This document shows, piece after piece, positions 1 through 10,030 of a stretch of 64,000 nucleotides of DNA (positions within the stretch are counted from its first letter, which is position 1; each line of letters opens with the position of its first letter). A program made the translations under genes and the position numbers. Source of the stretch: Macrolepiota albuminosa (lineage: Eukaryota; Basidiomycota; Agaricomycetes; Agaricales; Agaricaceae); the NCBI GenBank assembly GCA_027475525.1, contig JAMWFC010000091.1, positions 186,001 to 250,000 on the forward strand, read 5' to 3'. Under the pieces are notes generated by a model. It was given only the letters and a program-made list of their open reading frames with translations, searched no databases and was not told the DNA's origin.

Positions 1-1975
1 CATCAGTATCAGAAGAGTCAACGGTAATGGAAAAACCAGGAAGTGTGTCATCAAGTTCATTGACCTCAGCAACTACTATCACCAAGGATTGTTATGGAGT
101 GACTGCCATTTTGACTTGGTTGTGAATGTCAGGGGCAATACTACAAAGCTCTTCCACTGACAAGATAACAGCAGTTTTCATGATATGACTAAAGATGTAG
201 TTTGATTTTTCTATGTCAAATATTGGTGCAGTTGGTTGGTAGCCACCCTCCAGACGCTTCTTGGAAGTGGCAAAATTTCATTGCATGGGAGCATAATAGC
301 AGTCAGGGATTCCTGAGTAGGGGTGGAGAGGCAGCAACAAGGGTTCGGGAGCGGTAGCTGATGAGGATGGTTCTGAGGTTGTTGCTGAAGGTGCGGCAGA
401 GGCAGGAGTCAGTAATTTGCTAGTGGGAGGTATTGGCTTATATCCTTTGAGAGGTTGTTTAGACTGCTTAACTTCAACCCCATTAAAAATCTGATTCTTA
501 AGCAAATCCAATTCCTTCTATAGTTTAGCAATACACTCTTCCTGCAAAAAGGTTGGGCAGTTTCCAATGCTATCAAAGTATAAAACCTTGTGAATTATTT
601 GCTGTTGAGTTGCCTGCTCAGGGTCAGGGTTAGCATTGACAGAAAGTGTGCATGTAACTATTTGCCCTAGATTGCATCTATGCCATTCATCAACTCATTC
701 CTGGAAGGACTTCTTGTCCAGGTAGTTGGAAATAGTAGCACCAGTAGTTAGGACTATCTTGCTGTCAATAGCCCTTTAAATTTGTTCTTGCTGAATATAA
801 TTTTCTAAAGTAGCACAGCATCCTCTAGTCATTATGTAGCCAATTTCCCCACAAAAGTGGCAGGTGCATTAGCAGGTCAGTTAGCAGTGAAATTGGTAGT
901 GATCATAGTTTTGATGCATGTCATGGTGAAAGCAACAGCAGTGTTTAAGTCTTCTTTCTTAATGAAGTTGGCAATAGAAGACAGGATGGGAATAATACCA
1001 TTAGTTTGTTTCAGAGGTGGGCTTGCCTTAGCACATTGCATTCCAATGCCAGTGTCCATACTCTTGAAAACCCATTTGCCAGCTTCAAAGATGTCAGCAA
1101 TGTTATATGGCTCCTCAGAATGATGGGTCTGCTGGAAAATCTCTAGGCAACAAGCAATGTGAGTCCAAAGTGAAGTCGGAATGCCCTGTTGAAATAAGTG
1201 ATGTTCCTTATTAATGTATAACTTGCTGTTTTGCAGAAGCCACCTAGCAATCTTCTGAAATTTGCAGTAGTACATAGAGAACACACCAAGGGAATATGTG
1301 CTGTTGTCAAATGATTCCTGTACCAGTTTCTGTAACTTGTTTACCATATATTGGGTAGCCTCTTTAATACCAGGATACAACTGGATTACTGCTGTCTTCC
1401 ATCCCTCATATGAGGCGCCTTGAGCTTGAGCCAGTTGTGTGCCAGGAACCAACAGAGCAAACTCAGCAAGGCCTGTCCAGGTCTTTGCCATGTTGTAAAA
1501 TATGTATCTTGCTGCATATTCCTTCATTTGTGTGTGGTCAGTAATGCCACAATCTCTGAATAAATACTCTAATTCTTTAAAATACTAGGAGAGCTCCCAT
1601 GGCTTGGACTTGTCCCATTTAGGTGCTGAGAAGTGATTGTGTGGTGGCATGTGCTGGACTGGTTGTTCCATCACGACTGTGGTGCTGAGTTCAATTAGCA
1701 GCCATGAGGAAGGGAAATAATGAGTTGGGAAAGAGGTGTTAAAGGAGTAGAGGGATAACAGGTTGTGGTAAAGCAAGTCGCAATGCTAAGAGGTCATCAG
1801 TGCTAAAATTGAGAGTGCAGAAAGAGATCTGGTAAGGCACCAGGTGGTTAAGGAGTTGATAGGTGGGAAGGGGCTCTGCCTTCTGCCAACTGCTCTAGCA
1901 GATGGTGCTTATGCTAGAGATGGGTTTCTGGCAGAATTCTGCCTTAAAGTTCCCTCGTGGTGGGCTCCAATTTGA
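1..1975 (-). mobile_element. Degenerate family C Ty3/gypsy retrotransposon relic, left end off window
   Basis: The minus strand carries a gag relic colinear with the gag of element C1 (42084-43631 on the plus strand). A primer-site-like stretch TTGGAGCCCACCACGAGG (about 1953-1975, minus) follows a GGCATCATCA string, matching the layout at the C1 LTR end (41818-41840). The upstream LTR cannot be delimited. The element is old: frames are broken and CpG is scarce. Confidence 0.75.
278..1670 (-). pseudogene. Gag relic of a family C gypsy element
   Basis: Three collinear blocks match C1 gag. About 1585-1670 has the N-terminal MPPHNHFSAPKWDKSKPW string. 877-1527 is a 216-residue open stretch with KEYAARYI, LFQQGIPTSLWTHIACCLEI and EEPYNIADIFEAGKW. 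278-511 is the C-terminal block with LLKNQIFNGVEVKQSKQPL and LHPYSG. The nucleocapsid knuckle near 790-860 reads CHFCGEIGYIMTRGCC, so its histidine has become tyrosine and the metal site is lost. The family product would be the structural capsid/nucleocapsid precursor. The copy is dead through frame breaks and stops between the blocks. Homology to C1 gag is clear; the exact ends are not. Confidence 0.75.
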
Positions 1976-3370
1976 TGATGCCCAAAGTTTGATCAGTAAC
2001 TAATGTATGGAATAGTGTTACCAAACTAAAAGCTTGCATTGGGCATGCTTAAGGATGTTGAGGGGAGTCTTAGGCAGGTCCCAGAAACTACACCTATAAA
2101 ATGAGATAAAGTTGGGAAGGAGGTCAGCAAGTGTTAAGTGCTAAGGTAACAAGCACCTGTGGAAGGAGCAGTAAGTGAACCTGGCAATATGAGTAGCAAG
2201 AATATGGTAAGCTTAGCAAAGTCTAAGTGACGTTGATGCCTGCTGTAGATGCAAGGTGCAAGGATGTCATGGGATAGCAATAGTCTGCAACTGCCAACTA
2301 CTTCGACGTTGCCAACCATAAATGAAATTTAGACCATAAGAGAGACTAGAGTAAGTGAGGCAGGAAACTCTGTTCTCATTGTTATGCACAAGTTGGTAAG
2401 TACTTTTTATACTACAAGGAGTTCACCATCGCCAAGTAACTAACAATGCCAAAGTGCGATGAACTTGGAAAATTTATAGAGTGGCTCCAACAGTTTCAGA
2501 TCTTTACTGTCCATTCAAGATACTTAGCAATGCCAGGTGGCAGATTGTGACGCTAAATCATCAATCCATCAACCTTTTGTCTGTCCAAGATACTAAGCAA
2601 TGTCAGATGCCAAGGTCAAATACCAAGCTGTCTGTCAGTTTTTGATAGCTTATCAGTTTTCTCACTAACTGTTGTCCGTGACTGATGCCATTTGTCAGTT
2701 GTCATTCTGTCTGCCATTAATGCTATCATTGATCAGAAAGCCGGTGCCATGTTGCTGTAGCCTGCCATTGATGTGCTGATTCTATATGGGGTCCTATCAA
2801 CAAATGTACTCTGAAGAGGAGAGAAAGCCTCAAAATAAAGTGTAAAAGGCAGAGTAAGCCTGAGGACAAGAAGCCTCAGCACATGACAAGCATGAATTGC
2901 CAACCAACATCATCTTAAGTCAAGGTTGAGGATCTTGTGGCAGATGATGAACAGGAAATGATGGAGGACAAAATACCCTCCACACAGATGAACTAGTCAA
3001 TCTGAGATCAACCTGTACCTCATCCCACATTGAATGGGCATTTGACCCACAGATGCCTGCTGAGTGGAATGAGTTAGTGGTGTCAATGTATGTGTAGAAT
3101 GGACCATGCTAGATGCCAAAGAAGGAGTCATATTGTCAGGCTAGTGATGATAAGATATCACTACCAAGTGCGGTGTTCTTTGATGGACTGTCTGTGATGT
3201 TGTGGAGAAGCAAAAATGGTGTGCCTGTGCAACTGCACATGCTGGATGAGAATGAGCTGAGGATTACTGCTCTCAGAGAGAAGTACATCTGCCCAGCCAT
3301 ATGAGCAAAGTTATCCAGGTGTCCTCATCAGGATGCAGACTGAAAAGGCAAAGGTAAAACTGCTGGTTTT
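1976..3370. other. AT-rich stretch without a supportable gene
   Basis: I see only short frames here. One of 63 codons (3113-3304, plus) has no recognised family. It lies directly upstream of the RT relic at 3371-3870, so it may be decayed protease or linker sequence of the same dead gypsy element. No tRNA, LTR pair or clear repeat was found. Confidence 0.4.
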
Positions 3371-3870
3371 ATGGAGGAGGATATTCTGGACCTGTGGCTG
3401 CAGTGGCAGCAGAAATTTGGGGATATTCTGAATAGAACCAAGGAGGAATTACATACCTCCCTTGGCATGAGGTCAACCATGAAATCAACCTTATTGATGA
3501 GAATAAGGTATATAAATACCATCTGCCATGATATCCAATGGCATTGCAGCAGCAGCTCAGAGACAAGACCAATTGGTACTTGAGAGCCTACTAGTAGGAA
3601 GCCCAACTACTGCGTTAGATGCTCACCAATGCAGTGACAATACAGTAAAGGATGTTATGCCACTCCCAGATTAGGAAGTGATTCAAGAAGATGTGGCCAG
3701 AGCTAAGTTCAGGTCAAAAATTGACCTGACAGATGCATATGAGCAAGTGAGAATTTGCTTGCTCAATATTCTGAAGACAGTGTTCTTGTCAATCACAGGA
3801 ACATATGTTAGCAACAATACTACCAGGTGCTCCTCTCTTCTACCAGCTACTCCAGAGCTCTAGGGACAGA
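3371..3870 (+). pseudogene. Ty3/gypsy reverse transcriptase relic
   Basis: Read across frames, this stretch gives the RT entry region of gypsy elements. LPWHEVNHEINLIDENKVYK, about 3450-3515, is followed by QEDVARAKFRSKIDLTDAYE (3681-3740), the conserved RT block with its first catalytic aspartate in a KIDLTDAY context. Stops interrupt it at 3517, 3596 and 3672. The downstream YxDD block is missing: the homology ends about 100 nt before the Tc1 element at 3972. It is probably a fragment of a family C-like element, on the opposite strand from the gag relic at 1-1975, so it is not the same copy. Confidence 0.7.
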
Positions 3871-3971
3871 AAGACTGAGTTACTCTTTCTGTTCCTCCCC
3901 TAGATGTATATCCTGGAGGTGGAGATCTTCCTCCACCTGTCCCTCATTCTTCTCTTCTCTTAACTCTTATA

Positions 3972-4173
3972 CAGTGGCTCAAAAAACTGTCCCAATGTTT
4001 CATACTTTTTGAAAGATGACATTGGCATGAAAGATGAGAAGTACCTAAAATCCTGATAAAATACTATGGCATCGTAGCTACAAAATGAATTTAGGTTTAT
4101 GTAATTGAGATCAAGACTGATAGAGCAATAGCCAGTTTAAAATATTCACTCATTGGGACAGTTTTTTGAGAAT
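3972..4173 (+). repeat. Left long terminal inverted repeat of Tc1 copy 1
   Basis: The outer motif CTCAAAAAACTGTCCCAATG begins at 3978. The same motif appears reversed (CATTGGGACAGTTTTTTGAG) at 4151-4170. The sequence between is the diverged inverted partner of 5434-5596, sharing tracts such as AAAATACTATGGCAT and TTTGAAAGATGACATTGGCA. Confidence 0.8.
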
Positions 4174-4321
4174 CTCTAATTTTTCAGGTTTATTTCTATT
4201 TTACTCAGAAATAAAGAGTAAGTTGCATGTGGGAATATAAACAAAGTCATGTGACCATGTTTAGATTTATTTGGGAGTAGTTCAAGCTGGTTGAACCACA
4301 TCTTGACCTTCAATCACTATT

Positions 4322-5330
4322 ATGAAACCTATTCCTCCTACACAACACTCTACTATTGCTTTTCTTCTTGCTCAAGGGTATTCTCTGCATCAGATTGGGG
4401 CTCAAACTGGTCTAGGAAAGTCTACCATTGGGAGAATTGGTAGAGAGTTGGAGATGGGCAAGGAAAACTATCCTGGAGGCCATTCTGCTAAGCTTATTCT
4501 ATGTGATAAACAGGCTATTGTTTGACAAATCTCAACTGGGAGACTTGATACAGCTGTTCAGGCCACCAATTTTATCAACAACAACATTTCCAACCCTGTC
4601 TCTTCATAGACTGTCCAGAATGTGTTGAAGAAGGAGGAGTATTGGTCTTCTATCAAGAGAAAATTTCCTATGCTCAAAGCTAGACATTGACAACTATGGC
4701 TTAAATGGGCTCAGGAGCATCAGAACTGGACTATAGAGGACTGGAAAAGGGTGTTGTGGACAGATGAGACAAAAATTAACAGGATTGGGTCAGATGAGAA
4801 GCAGTATGTGTGGAGGCTATAAAGAGAAGACATTTCAGACTGAACAACTACACCTACTGTGAAGTATGGAGAAGGGAATAATCTCATAATATGGGGCTGT
4901 ATGGGTTGGAATAGGGTAGGAAAGCTTGTAGAGGTGGTGGGGATTATGAATGCAGAGCAGTACTGTGAAATTTTGGATGATGGAGCAAAGGAGAGCTTTG
5001 AGAAGTTGGAGATGGATAAGGGTGCCCGCTACTTTCAACAGGACAATGACCCCAAACACAACTCCAAGAGAGCTGACAAGTGATTTGAGGACAACAACTT
5101 TGATGTCCTTTGGTTGCCAGCCCAATCCCCTAATCTCAACCCTATTGAACACCTCTGTGAGTACCTCAAGGAGCAACTTAGGCAGTATGAAACACCTCCT
5201 TATAGTATGCATAAATTATGGGAGAGGTTTGCAAAGGAGTGGGATGAAATACCTAAAAAGCATGCCTAGAAGGATTCAAGCAGTTATCAAGGCAAATGGA
5301 GGACATACAAAGTACTAGATACTAAAATTA
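4322..5330 (+). pseudogene. Tc1-like DD34E transposase, inactivated
   Basis: The N-terminal part (4322-4525) is a helix-turn-helix DNA-binding segment with GYSLHQIGAQTGLGKSTIGR. The catalytic core follows with WTDETKIN (first Asp, about 4762), WGCMGWNRVG (about 4894), QQDNDPKHNS (second Asp, about 5040) and SPNLNPIEHL (Glu, about 5127-5156). I count 34 positions between second Asp and Glu, which is the Tc1 spacing. Stops break it, including one at about 5080 (TGA) and one at about 4819 (TAA), and the frame shifts near 4525. The intact family enzyme cuts and pastes the element at TA sites. This copy cannot encode it. Confidence 0.85.
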
Positions 5331-5412
5331 TAGAAAGCATGCCTAGAAGGATTCAAGCAGTTATCAAGGCAAATGGAGGACATACAAAGTACTAGATACT
5401 AAAATTAAAGAT
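5259..5412. repeat. 77-nt period duplication in Tc1 copy 1
   Basis: Units 5259-5335 and 5336-5412 are essentially identical, much more alike than the rest of this decayed element would allow. See the assembly finding. Confidence 0.85.
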
Positions 5413-5622
5413 GCTCAAAAAACTGTCCCAATGAGTGAATATCCTAAAATAGCTATTGCTTCATTAGTTTTCATCTTGATTATATAAATCCAGATTCATT
5501 TTGTAGTTACAATGCCATAGTATTTTACATGATTTAATTAGGATTTTAAGTACTTCTCATCCTTCATGCCAATGTTATCTTTCAAAAAGTATAAAACATT
5601 GAGGCAGTTTTTTGAGCCACTG
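5411..5622 (-). repeat. Right long terminal inverted repeat of Tc1 copy 1
   Basis: The inner motif CTCAAAAAACTGTCCCAATG lies at 5414-5433. The outer end CATTGAGGCAGTTTTTTGAG runs into CCACTG at 5622. It is the inverted partner of 3972-4173. Confidence 0.8.
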
Positions 5623-5624
5623 TA

Positions 5625-7018
5625 GCTTAGAAAAAGTAACTTGCTTGTATGAGCCATTGCTAGCACAGCGTGTCCAAGATATACCTTGTCTCAAATTTGA
5701 TCAAAAGGTCAATGAGACTGAGGCCTACAGCATAGAGTATTGAATATGTGATGTGGCAGTGTGAATATGACCATGTCAGCATGGCACAATATGGTATATT
5801 AACTTGTGCAGAAGGGAGAAATACTGGCAATATTTATATAATATTCAATGTTCAAATTGTATATAACAGTATCCATAAGCATAACATAAAAAAAAAAGAA
5901 AAAAAAGCATATATGTTTCAAAAAAAAAACATTTAGTTGTCAACATCGTCCCTGTATGCATAGAACATGCTGGCATCAACATGACCATCATACAAGAATA
6001 AGTACATCCTTGTATGATGCAGCTTCATATTTGTGGCTTGTAACGAGGTGTTATTCAACAAATTACATCAAAAACTAGCAACAAACCTGTTTCTTGTTAC
6101 AATTCAGTTTTTTGACTCTCTCTGTAACCCCCTTGATGTGCCTGAATGCTTGAATAACATACGCATGCACATATTTGGTCATCTGTGAGTCTAACAGAGC
6201 CAAAAAAAAAAAGGTGCAAAACTATGTACTTGATGTCCTGAACTACACCAGTCCTTCTGCTTTTCCTTTTTCTGATTTTATATGACAAATCACCGTCAAT
6301 AGGTTGGGAAACTGTGTAGAATGATTGCTCAAAATTCAATAAGCAGATCATAGACATTATAAGATGGGAATGAATGTTCAAAGCAGCATTCAGGATGAGC
6401 AATGTCCAGGACGCTGTGATGCATTGAATATACGTGTGACAGTAACATATACACATAAGTGTGGCTTCTGCTGGCTTTAAACAGCCAATGTTAACCCCCA
6501 CATTGTCTTTGGAGCATCTGCACGCAGCTAGAGGCTTTGCTGCTCATTCTAAAATCAAAATAAAATAGTTCAAAGTACAATCAATAAGTCCAATATATCA
6601 ATTTATTACAAATATCTGCCTGTGTCATTCTTGTTAGCTTTAAATAGCCAATGCTGGCCCTCTCATTGTCCTTGGAGCATCCACACATAGATAGAGACTT
6701 TGCTGTACAACCTAAAAATGTTATAATAATAATAATAATAATAAATTTGTTCAAAGCACAAGGATAAAAATAAATAAATAAACAAATAAACAAAAGAAAA
6801 AACAAAACATAAAAAGAAACATACAGAAAAAAAAAATGTTTCAATGCATGGCAATGCTGTGGTATACATATATATACTGATATTGCTTCAGGTGTTTGAT
6901 CATGGCATGCATGACTTGTAGCGCATCCACTATTGACCAGCCATTATGACACATATTTGGCTGCTGCCTAGAGCTACTCGAATGCAATGTTGTAAGATGA
7001 ATCTTCACCAGTATGAGT
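5625..7018. other. AT-rich intergenic stretch, low complexity, no gene
   Basis: It contains A-rich tracts (5886-5931, 6198-6210), an ATA trinucleotide run (about 6722-6744) and AAAT/AAAC runs (6766-6800). Two diverged direct copies of about 110 nt start near 6460 and 6625, 163 nt apart, sharing GCTTTAAAYAGCCAATG. Open frames here are explained by simple repeats. Confidence 0.6.
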
Positions 7019-7023
7019 ATCAA

Positions 7024-7732
7024 TGTCAGGGGACTCCTTATTCCTTTCTTCTTTCACTCTCCTTTCATTCACTTCTTTATTTCTTCTATCATTCTCTCAC
7101 TTTGCTGTTACTACTTTCTCAACACTATCTGTTAGTACTATTCTCAACTTTTGAGGTGCTCTGGTGCTTTAGCTATCACTTGGACAAGTGTGGGCCCTTC
7201 AGCACCGCTCCAGACTGCTTAGATAAGCCAGAGTTTGCCTTTCTGACTTCTAAAGTTCAGAGTTTTCCTCTCTTGTTTGCACAGTTGTTTGGTTAGTCAA
7301 TTTTCGAGTTTTTAAGGTTTTGTTGTACTGTACAGTTGTTTCCCACACTTCAGAGGCCCCAGAAGCATCCAACCTGGCATACACTGCTGGCACTCAATTG
7401 TGTTTCCTTAGGAAAATGTCAAAAGAAAACCTGTTATGCCATTTCTAATGTGTCAATTTCTGATGGAAAAAGTCTTTGAACAAAGGAAATTTGCTTTTTT
7501 CTATAGTAAAAAGCTGACCAAGAAACAGATGACAGGGTTCTTTGACTCTTTTTCCATTAGAAACATCTTCTGGCCCCAGCAGTGATAGAGAATCCCTAGA
7601 CTTGTTCTCTTTGGATCTCCCTCTGCCAGGTGAGTAGCTACCTTGATATTGTCAGTATATATTCTAATACATTTTGGATCTCCCTCTGCTAGCTATGTGA
7701 CTGAGCCACAGCCTCTAGAGGTTACCCTTACA
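7024..7732 (+). mobile_element. Family B solo LTR with target duplication ATCAA
   Basis: It aligns with the 519-nt LTR of intact element B (18243-18761) from TGTCAGGGGACTCC to CTCTAGAGGTTACCCTTACA. ATCAA flanks it at 7019-7023 and 7733-7737, so it is a real insertion reduced by LTR recombination. It is longer than 519 nt because a 203-nt element sits inside it (7382-7584). Differences from the young LTR are mostly CG to TG or CA. Confidence 0.92.
7382..7584. mobile_element. Small MITE-like element nested in the B solo LTR
   Basis: Absent from the other B LTRs, which read GGCATAGAGAATCCC or GGCATAGGGGATCCC here. It begins CACTGCTGG and ends CCAGCAGTG. Subterminal sequence is also partly inverted (TGGAAAAAGTCTTTGA against TTTGACTCTTTTTCCA). 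The host trinucleotide ATA is duplicated (7379-7381, 7585-7587). CACTG ends with a 3-nt duplication suggest a CMC/CACTA-type non-autonomous element. A TA-duplicating element is the alternative, because the duplication contains TA. Confidence 0.75.
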
Positions 7733-7737
7733 ATCAA

Positions 7738-9112
7738 TGCCAATAGTATAGTTGGAATAATGTGAAGCAGTGAACTCTACAAGCTCTGGCATATAATTAA
7801 GACCAAGATAACAGTTCTGGCTATACCCAAGGTTTATGCACAGACAAACAAAGATACTGTCTGAGATGTGTAAAGTGTTTGGTGAGGGACTATCTGTTGA
7901 CAAAGGAAGGCAGGCAGACTTTTGCATCCCTGGCCATATTTAGATTGTTTTATCATCATATTTTGCCAACACCAAGTAAAAACTAACTTGTAGAATGATG
8001 TTAGAGGGGCAACAAATAAAAACGGTGACTTTGATGTCTTGGTATCTAGCAGAATAATGAAACATGGCCTTTTGTTTTTGTCTAGTCCTAGAGACATGTA
8101 TAGCTCTTCAACTATATGACAACTTTACTCGCATTTGGTTTTGGTTTCATATGATCCACTAGTAGGACTATATAATCTCTTTAGAGCATATGATCATGTG
8201 GTTGAGAGGAGACATACTTAGCACTTTGAATGTCAGCAGCGCCTGCTTGAGTGACTTTATGAGAGCAGATACTGACAACCAAACTGCTCACGAGTTGCAT
8301 GGAGATTGCCATAGATCTGTCAAGTCACATTATATAAAGTCTTCTACTTCATTCTAGAAGAAACCACTGGATCCAGAAACATGTTTCATTAGAAAGTCTG
8401 CTGACCTATTAAGATGCTTGTACATGTATTGTCTGAGGAGAGGAAATATATATATATATATATATTATTTTAGCATAAAGGCGAGCACTGAAGGTTGAGC
8501 ATTTTTGGATGCCTCTGTATGCATGAAAGGTGTCTTCAATTTTATTCACACCCCTCTTTTTCCTGACTGTGTACCGATCATGGCACGATGCCAGGGCCTA
8601 GCACTTGCCATGGCGTTGTCAGTATAGCACACAGTCTCAGACATCTTAGATAGCCTTCTTTTCCGTCTTCCTCATTTCTTGTCTGCTGCCCAGGTGAGTG
8701 CTGTAGTGCTCTCTCACATTGTTAGCCTGTTCTCACCACATATTCTTCTTTCTTCAGTATTTATTACATTTATTTGATTCTCTTAATTTTTATTTATATC
8801 TGTAAATCATCAGTGAGCCTCTTTCTTTGGCATGGCCATCCGGTGAGCTGGGCTCACCTCTCACCTTAGATATTTCATTCTTGCATTTAAAAAATATTTT
8901 TAGCAATGGTTGTGCATAGGCCCTCACTCACTTTTTCACTCTAGTACTTCATTAGTTTATTTTATTTGTTTCTTCGTCAACACTCCTTCCTTACCCTGTA
9001 TAATAGTTGGTAGCCATACCATCACACTTCGTCTTTTCTCAGCAATATATGTTGGTCACGCAATCTGATCATGTGACCAGTTCCGCTATCATACTTATTA
9101 ATTGCAGAGGTA
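7738..9112. other. Intergenic stretch without a supportable gene
   Basis: A TA dinucleotide run (about 8446-8466) is the only clear structure. Short minus-strand frames at 7715-8097 match nothing I recognise. It ends at GAGGTA, where Helitron H1 begins with TC. Confidence 0.5.
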
Positions 9113-9423
9113 TCTATATAGAATGCGACAAGGCCTGGGAAAAAAATGTGATTACCAAGGCTGACCAAGAACCTTCCTTTTAGGGTAACGACGTCTCATT
9201 TTTCGTATTGGAGTCTCAATTTTCGTACTTAGAGTATAAAAAATAAAAAAATATATATTGTAAACTTTAATATTAATATAAATACTATGTTTGGACATTT
9301 TTTGAAGGTGTCCAGATGAGAAAAGGCCAAACGCGATTTAGTGGACACTACTTTTCACGCCTCGCGTGCTCTTTGACCACACATGACCAAACAAACTCAA
9401 AATTCACCGTTGTAGTGAGAAGA

Positions 9424-9835
9424 CACTACAAACAAAGTAAGTGTCAATTTGTTGATTGATTGATCAATGTTTACAAACGTTGAATTCAGCTTATTTGACA
9501 CTACAAACAAAGTTACAACAAAGTAAGTATTGGCTTATTTATTATTGATCAATTACTAAACATTCAATTCAGCTACAAACAATTCCGAAATCGTTACAAC
9601 AAAGTAAGTGTTGGTTTGTTTATTATTGATCAATGCTAATTCAGCTGATTTGACACTACAAACAGTATTTGACACTACAAACAAATCCAAAATCATTACA
9701 ACAAAGTAAGTATTGGTTTATTTATTATTGATCAATGCTAATACATATTCAATTCAGCTTATTTGACACTACAAACAGTTAGTATTAGTTTATTTATTAT
9801 TGATCAATGCTAATAAGCATTGAATTCAGCTTATT
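9424..9835 (+). repeat. Direct repeats in the Helitron H1 leader
   Basis: About five diverged copies of a 70-100 nt unit contain GACACTACAAACA, ACAACAAAGTAAGT and TTATTATTGATCAATGCTAA followed by ATTCAATTCAGCT. GATCAAT recurs near 9462, 9546, 9626, 9728 and 9802. Most units carry GTAAGT, which looks like a fungal splice donor. Confidence 0.7.
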
Positions 9836-10030
9836 AGTGAAAGCTTGACAACATTTAGCTATTGATATACTAGATATATCATCATGTAAGTAACTTTTAA
9901 AGAGTTTGAGCTATTGAAATGCTTAAAAAATCAATAATTTAGGCAATCTTCAACTACTCATTCTCAACCCAGTACTCCTGAAGGTCAAAGACAGCAGGCT
10001 AGGATTGAAAGCAGGCTTCAACAGTTGCAA

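Larger units (their letters stand above)
3972..5622 (+). mobile_element. Tc1-like DNA transposon copy 1, TA target duplication
   Basis: The element starts CAGTGGCTCAAAAAACTG and ends with its reverse complement CAGTTTTTTGAGCCACTG (one substitution nearby), flanked by TA at 3970-3971 and 5623-5624. It is about 1.65 kb, normal for Tc1/mariner. Inside is a decayed DD34E transposase on the plus strand. Each end is a long terminal repeat of about 200 nt whose inner edge carries the terminal motif again, inverted. A 77-nt near-tandem duplication (5259-5412) at the transposase end is probably an assembly artefact. Confidence 0.9.

Noticed and set aside
6581..6869. Hydrophobic, Tyr-rich minus-strand frames
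   Set aside because: They come from ATA and AAAT/AAAC simple repeats, with no conserved motif.
9424..9835. CRISPR-like spaced repeats
   Set aside because: The repeats are diverged, unequally spaced and lie in a fungal Helitron leader. No spacers of constant length or cas genes are present.
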